A stretch of 64,000 nt of DNA from NCBI RefSeq assembly GCF_900108945.1, contig NZ_FNYE01000004.1, positions 62,001-126,000 of the forward strand, read 5' to 3'. Position 1 is the first letter of the stretch. Every line of letters begins with the position of its first letter. Below the pieces are notes generated by a model, which made no database searches, was not told the origin of the DNA, and saw only the letters and a program-made list of their open reading frames with translations. Source of the DNA: Paraburkholderia diazotrophica (GTDB taxonomy: Bacteria; Pseudomonadota; Gammaproteobacteria; Burkholderiales; Burkholderiaceae). This document shows, in pieces, positions 63,219 to 64,000 of the stretch. A program made the translations under genes and the position numbers.

Positions 63219-64000
63219 ATGCCTGCACGTATCGAAGACTATGCACTCATCGGCGACGGCCATACGGCCGCGCTGGTTTCCCGCGATGGCTCCGTCGACT
63301 GGCTTTGCTGGCCGCGTTTCGATTCGGGCGCCTGCTTCGCCGCGCTGCTCGGCGCCGACGACAACGGCCGATGGTTGATCGCACCGGCAGCCGACACGGA
63401 TGGCCCCCATTCCACCGATCCCACCCATTCCGCCCGCGACGACACGCATGCTGGCGCGCAACAGCACCAAGAGGAATCGGACGGCGCGGCATCGGACGCG
63501 AGCGCCGAGCCAAAGACGGACGAAAAGCCCGTCCCGAGACCAGCCGGAAAGCCTCCCGCACAAGCAACCGGAAGCGAACGCGACAAATCCCGCGCGAAGG
63601 CGGCGGCACGACACAGGAATGCAGCGGCGCAGCGCAGCCACGACGAGCATCAGGGCGACGACAGCACGCCGCGCCAGCCCGGCTATGCGCGCTCGACGCG
63701 CCGCCGCTATCGCGGCGAAACGCTGATCCTCGAAACCGACTTCGAGACACCGGAAGGCGCCGTCACGCTGATCGACTTCATGCCGCCGGGCAACGGCTGG
63801 TCGGAGATGATCCGCATCGTCGTCGGCAAGCGCGGCACCGTGAAGATGCGCATGGAACTGGTGCTGCGCTTCGACTACGGCTTTTCGATTCCGTGGGTCA
63901 GCCGCCTCACGCACGACAGCGGCATCAAGGCGATCGCCGGCCCTGACACCGTTGCGCTGCGCACGCCCGTCGACCTGCGCGGCGAGAACATGAAAACGGT
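63219..64000 (+). CDS. GH15-family glucoamylase-like protein, 3' end beyond the window
   Basis: The first 260 residues of a glycoside hydrolase 15 protein. It begins [20 protein letters not shown], then [20 protein letters not shown], the family's N-terminal super-sandwich domain. [20 protein letters not shown] and [20 protein letters not shown] continue it. The catalytic barrel lies outside. Between residues about 61 and 155 there is a charged, low-complexity insert (Asp, Ala, Lys, Arg, His) that I would not expect in this family. Bacterial relatives act on glucosides such as trehalose or maltodextrins. The start ATG has no strong ribosome site. Confidence 0.88.
   Translation, partial: MPARIEDYALIGDGHTAALVSRDGSVDWLCWPRFDSGACFAALLGADDNGRWLIAPAADTDGPHSTDPTHSARDDTHAGAQQHQEESDGAASDASAEPKTDEKPVPRPAGKPPAQATGSERDKSRAKAAARHRNAAAQRSHDEHQGDDSTPRQPGYARSTRRRYRGETLILETDFETPEGAVTLIDFMPPGNGWSEMIRIVVGKRGTVKMRMELVLRFDYGFSIPWVSRLTHDSGIKAIAGPDTVALRTPVDLRGENMKT

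Overview
The window is GC-rich, densely coded chromosomal DNA of a Gram-negative betaproteobacterium. The protein set and gene order (hemF-nadD-rsfS-rlmH-maf-rng run, waa-type sugar transferases beside msbA, dnaE facing trhO and gluQRS, pagP, DUF3096 protein) fit Burkholderiaceae, most likely Paraburkholderia or a close Burkholderia relative. This is inference from protein resemblance; no 16S gene is present. Nearly everything looks like core chromosome. There is no prophage, no CRISPR array, no tRNA or rRNA gene and no transposase.

Layout. 1-4.9 kb: a 5'-truncated LpxH-like phosphatase, a glycosyltransferase, diacylglycerol kinase, a TetR regulator, a LOG protein and an SDR oxidoreductase. 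5-10.8 kb (minus strand): DUF924 protein, an alanyl-tRNA editing protein, a truncated haemoglobin, a large FtsX-type permease, a DUF4126 membrane protein, and sugE behind a clear guanidine-II (mini-ykkC) riboswitch. 10.9-20.2 kb (minus): the potassium system, read as a 39-residue leader protein, kdpF, kdpA, kdpB, kdpC, then kdpD and kdpE. A 0.85-kb non-coding element built from two long inverted arms sits between kdpC and kdpD. 20.3-20.8 kb: two small coupled ORFs diverge from kdp; the first is a 51-residue protein with two evenly spaced cysteine pairs. 20.9-24.2 kb: quinone oxidoreductase, methylglyoxal synthase, an atypical SDR, and upp on the other strand.

24.6-32.2 kb (plus): yebC, purD, hemF, nadD, rsfS, rlmH, maf and rng, that is purine synthesis, haem synthesis, NAD synthesis, ribosome silencing, 23S methylation and RNA processing. 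nadD has no ATG, GTG or TTG codon that would keep its nucleotide-binding motif, and seems to start at CTG. 32.3-33.3 kb: three small unknown proteins, one with a single membrane span. 33.4-41.4 kb: a lipopolysaccharide block with two GT4 transferases, an O-antigen ligase-like protein, a GT9 heptosyltransferase-like protein, msbA, and a divergent WaaE-like GT2. 41.5-47.2 kb: dnaE, trhO and gluQRS. 47.3-54.7 kb (minus): an RhlE helicase with a long structured leader, an aldehyde dehydrogenase/acetolactate synthase-like pair, an MliC-type lysozyme inhibitor, a small lipoprotein and purT. 54.9-64 kb: a META-domain lipoprotein, a very long FtsK, pagP, a secreted lactonase, a DUF3096 protein, a small unknown protein, and the start of a GH15 glucoamylase-like enzyme cut by the window end.

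The points most worth a second look are the inverted-arm element splitting kdpFABC from kdpDE, the kdp leader protein, the twin-CX10C small protein pair, the guanidine-II riboswitch and the CTG start of nadD.
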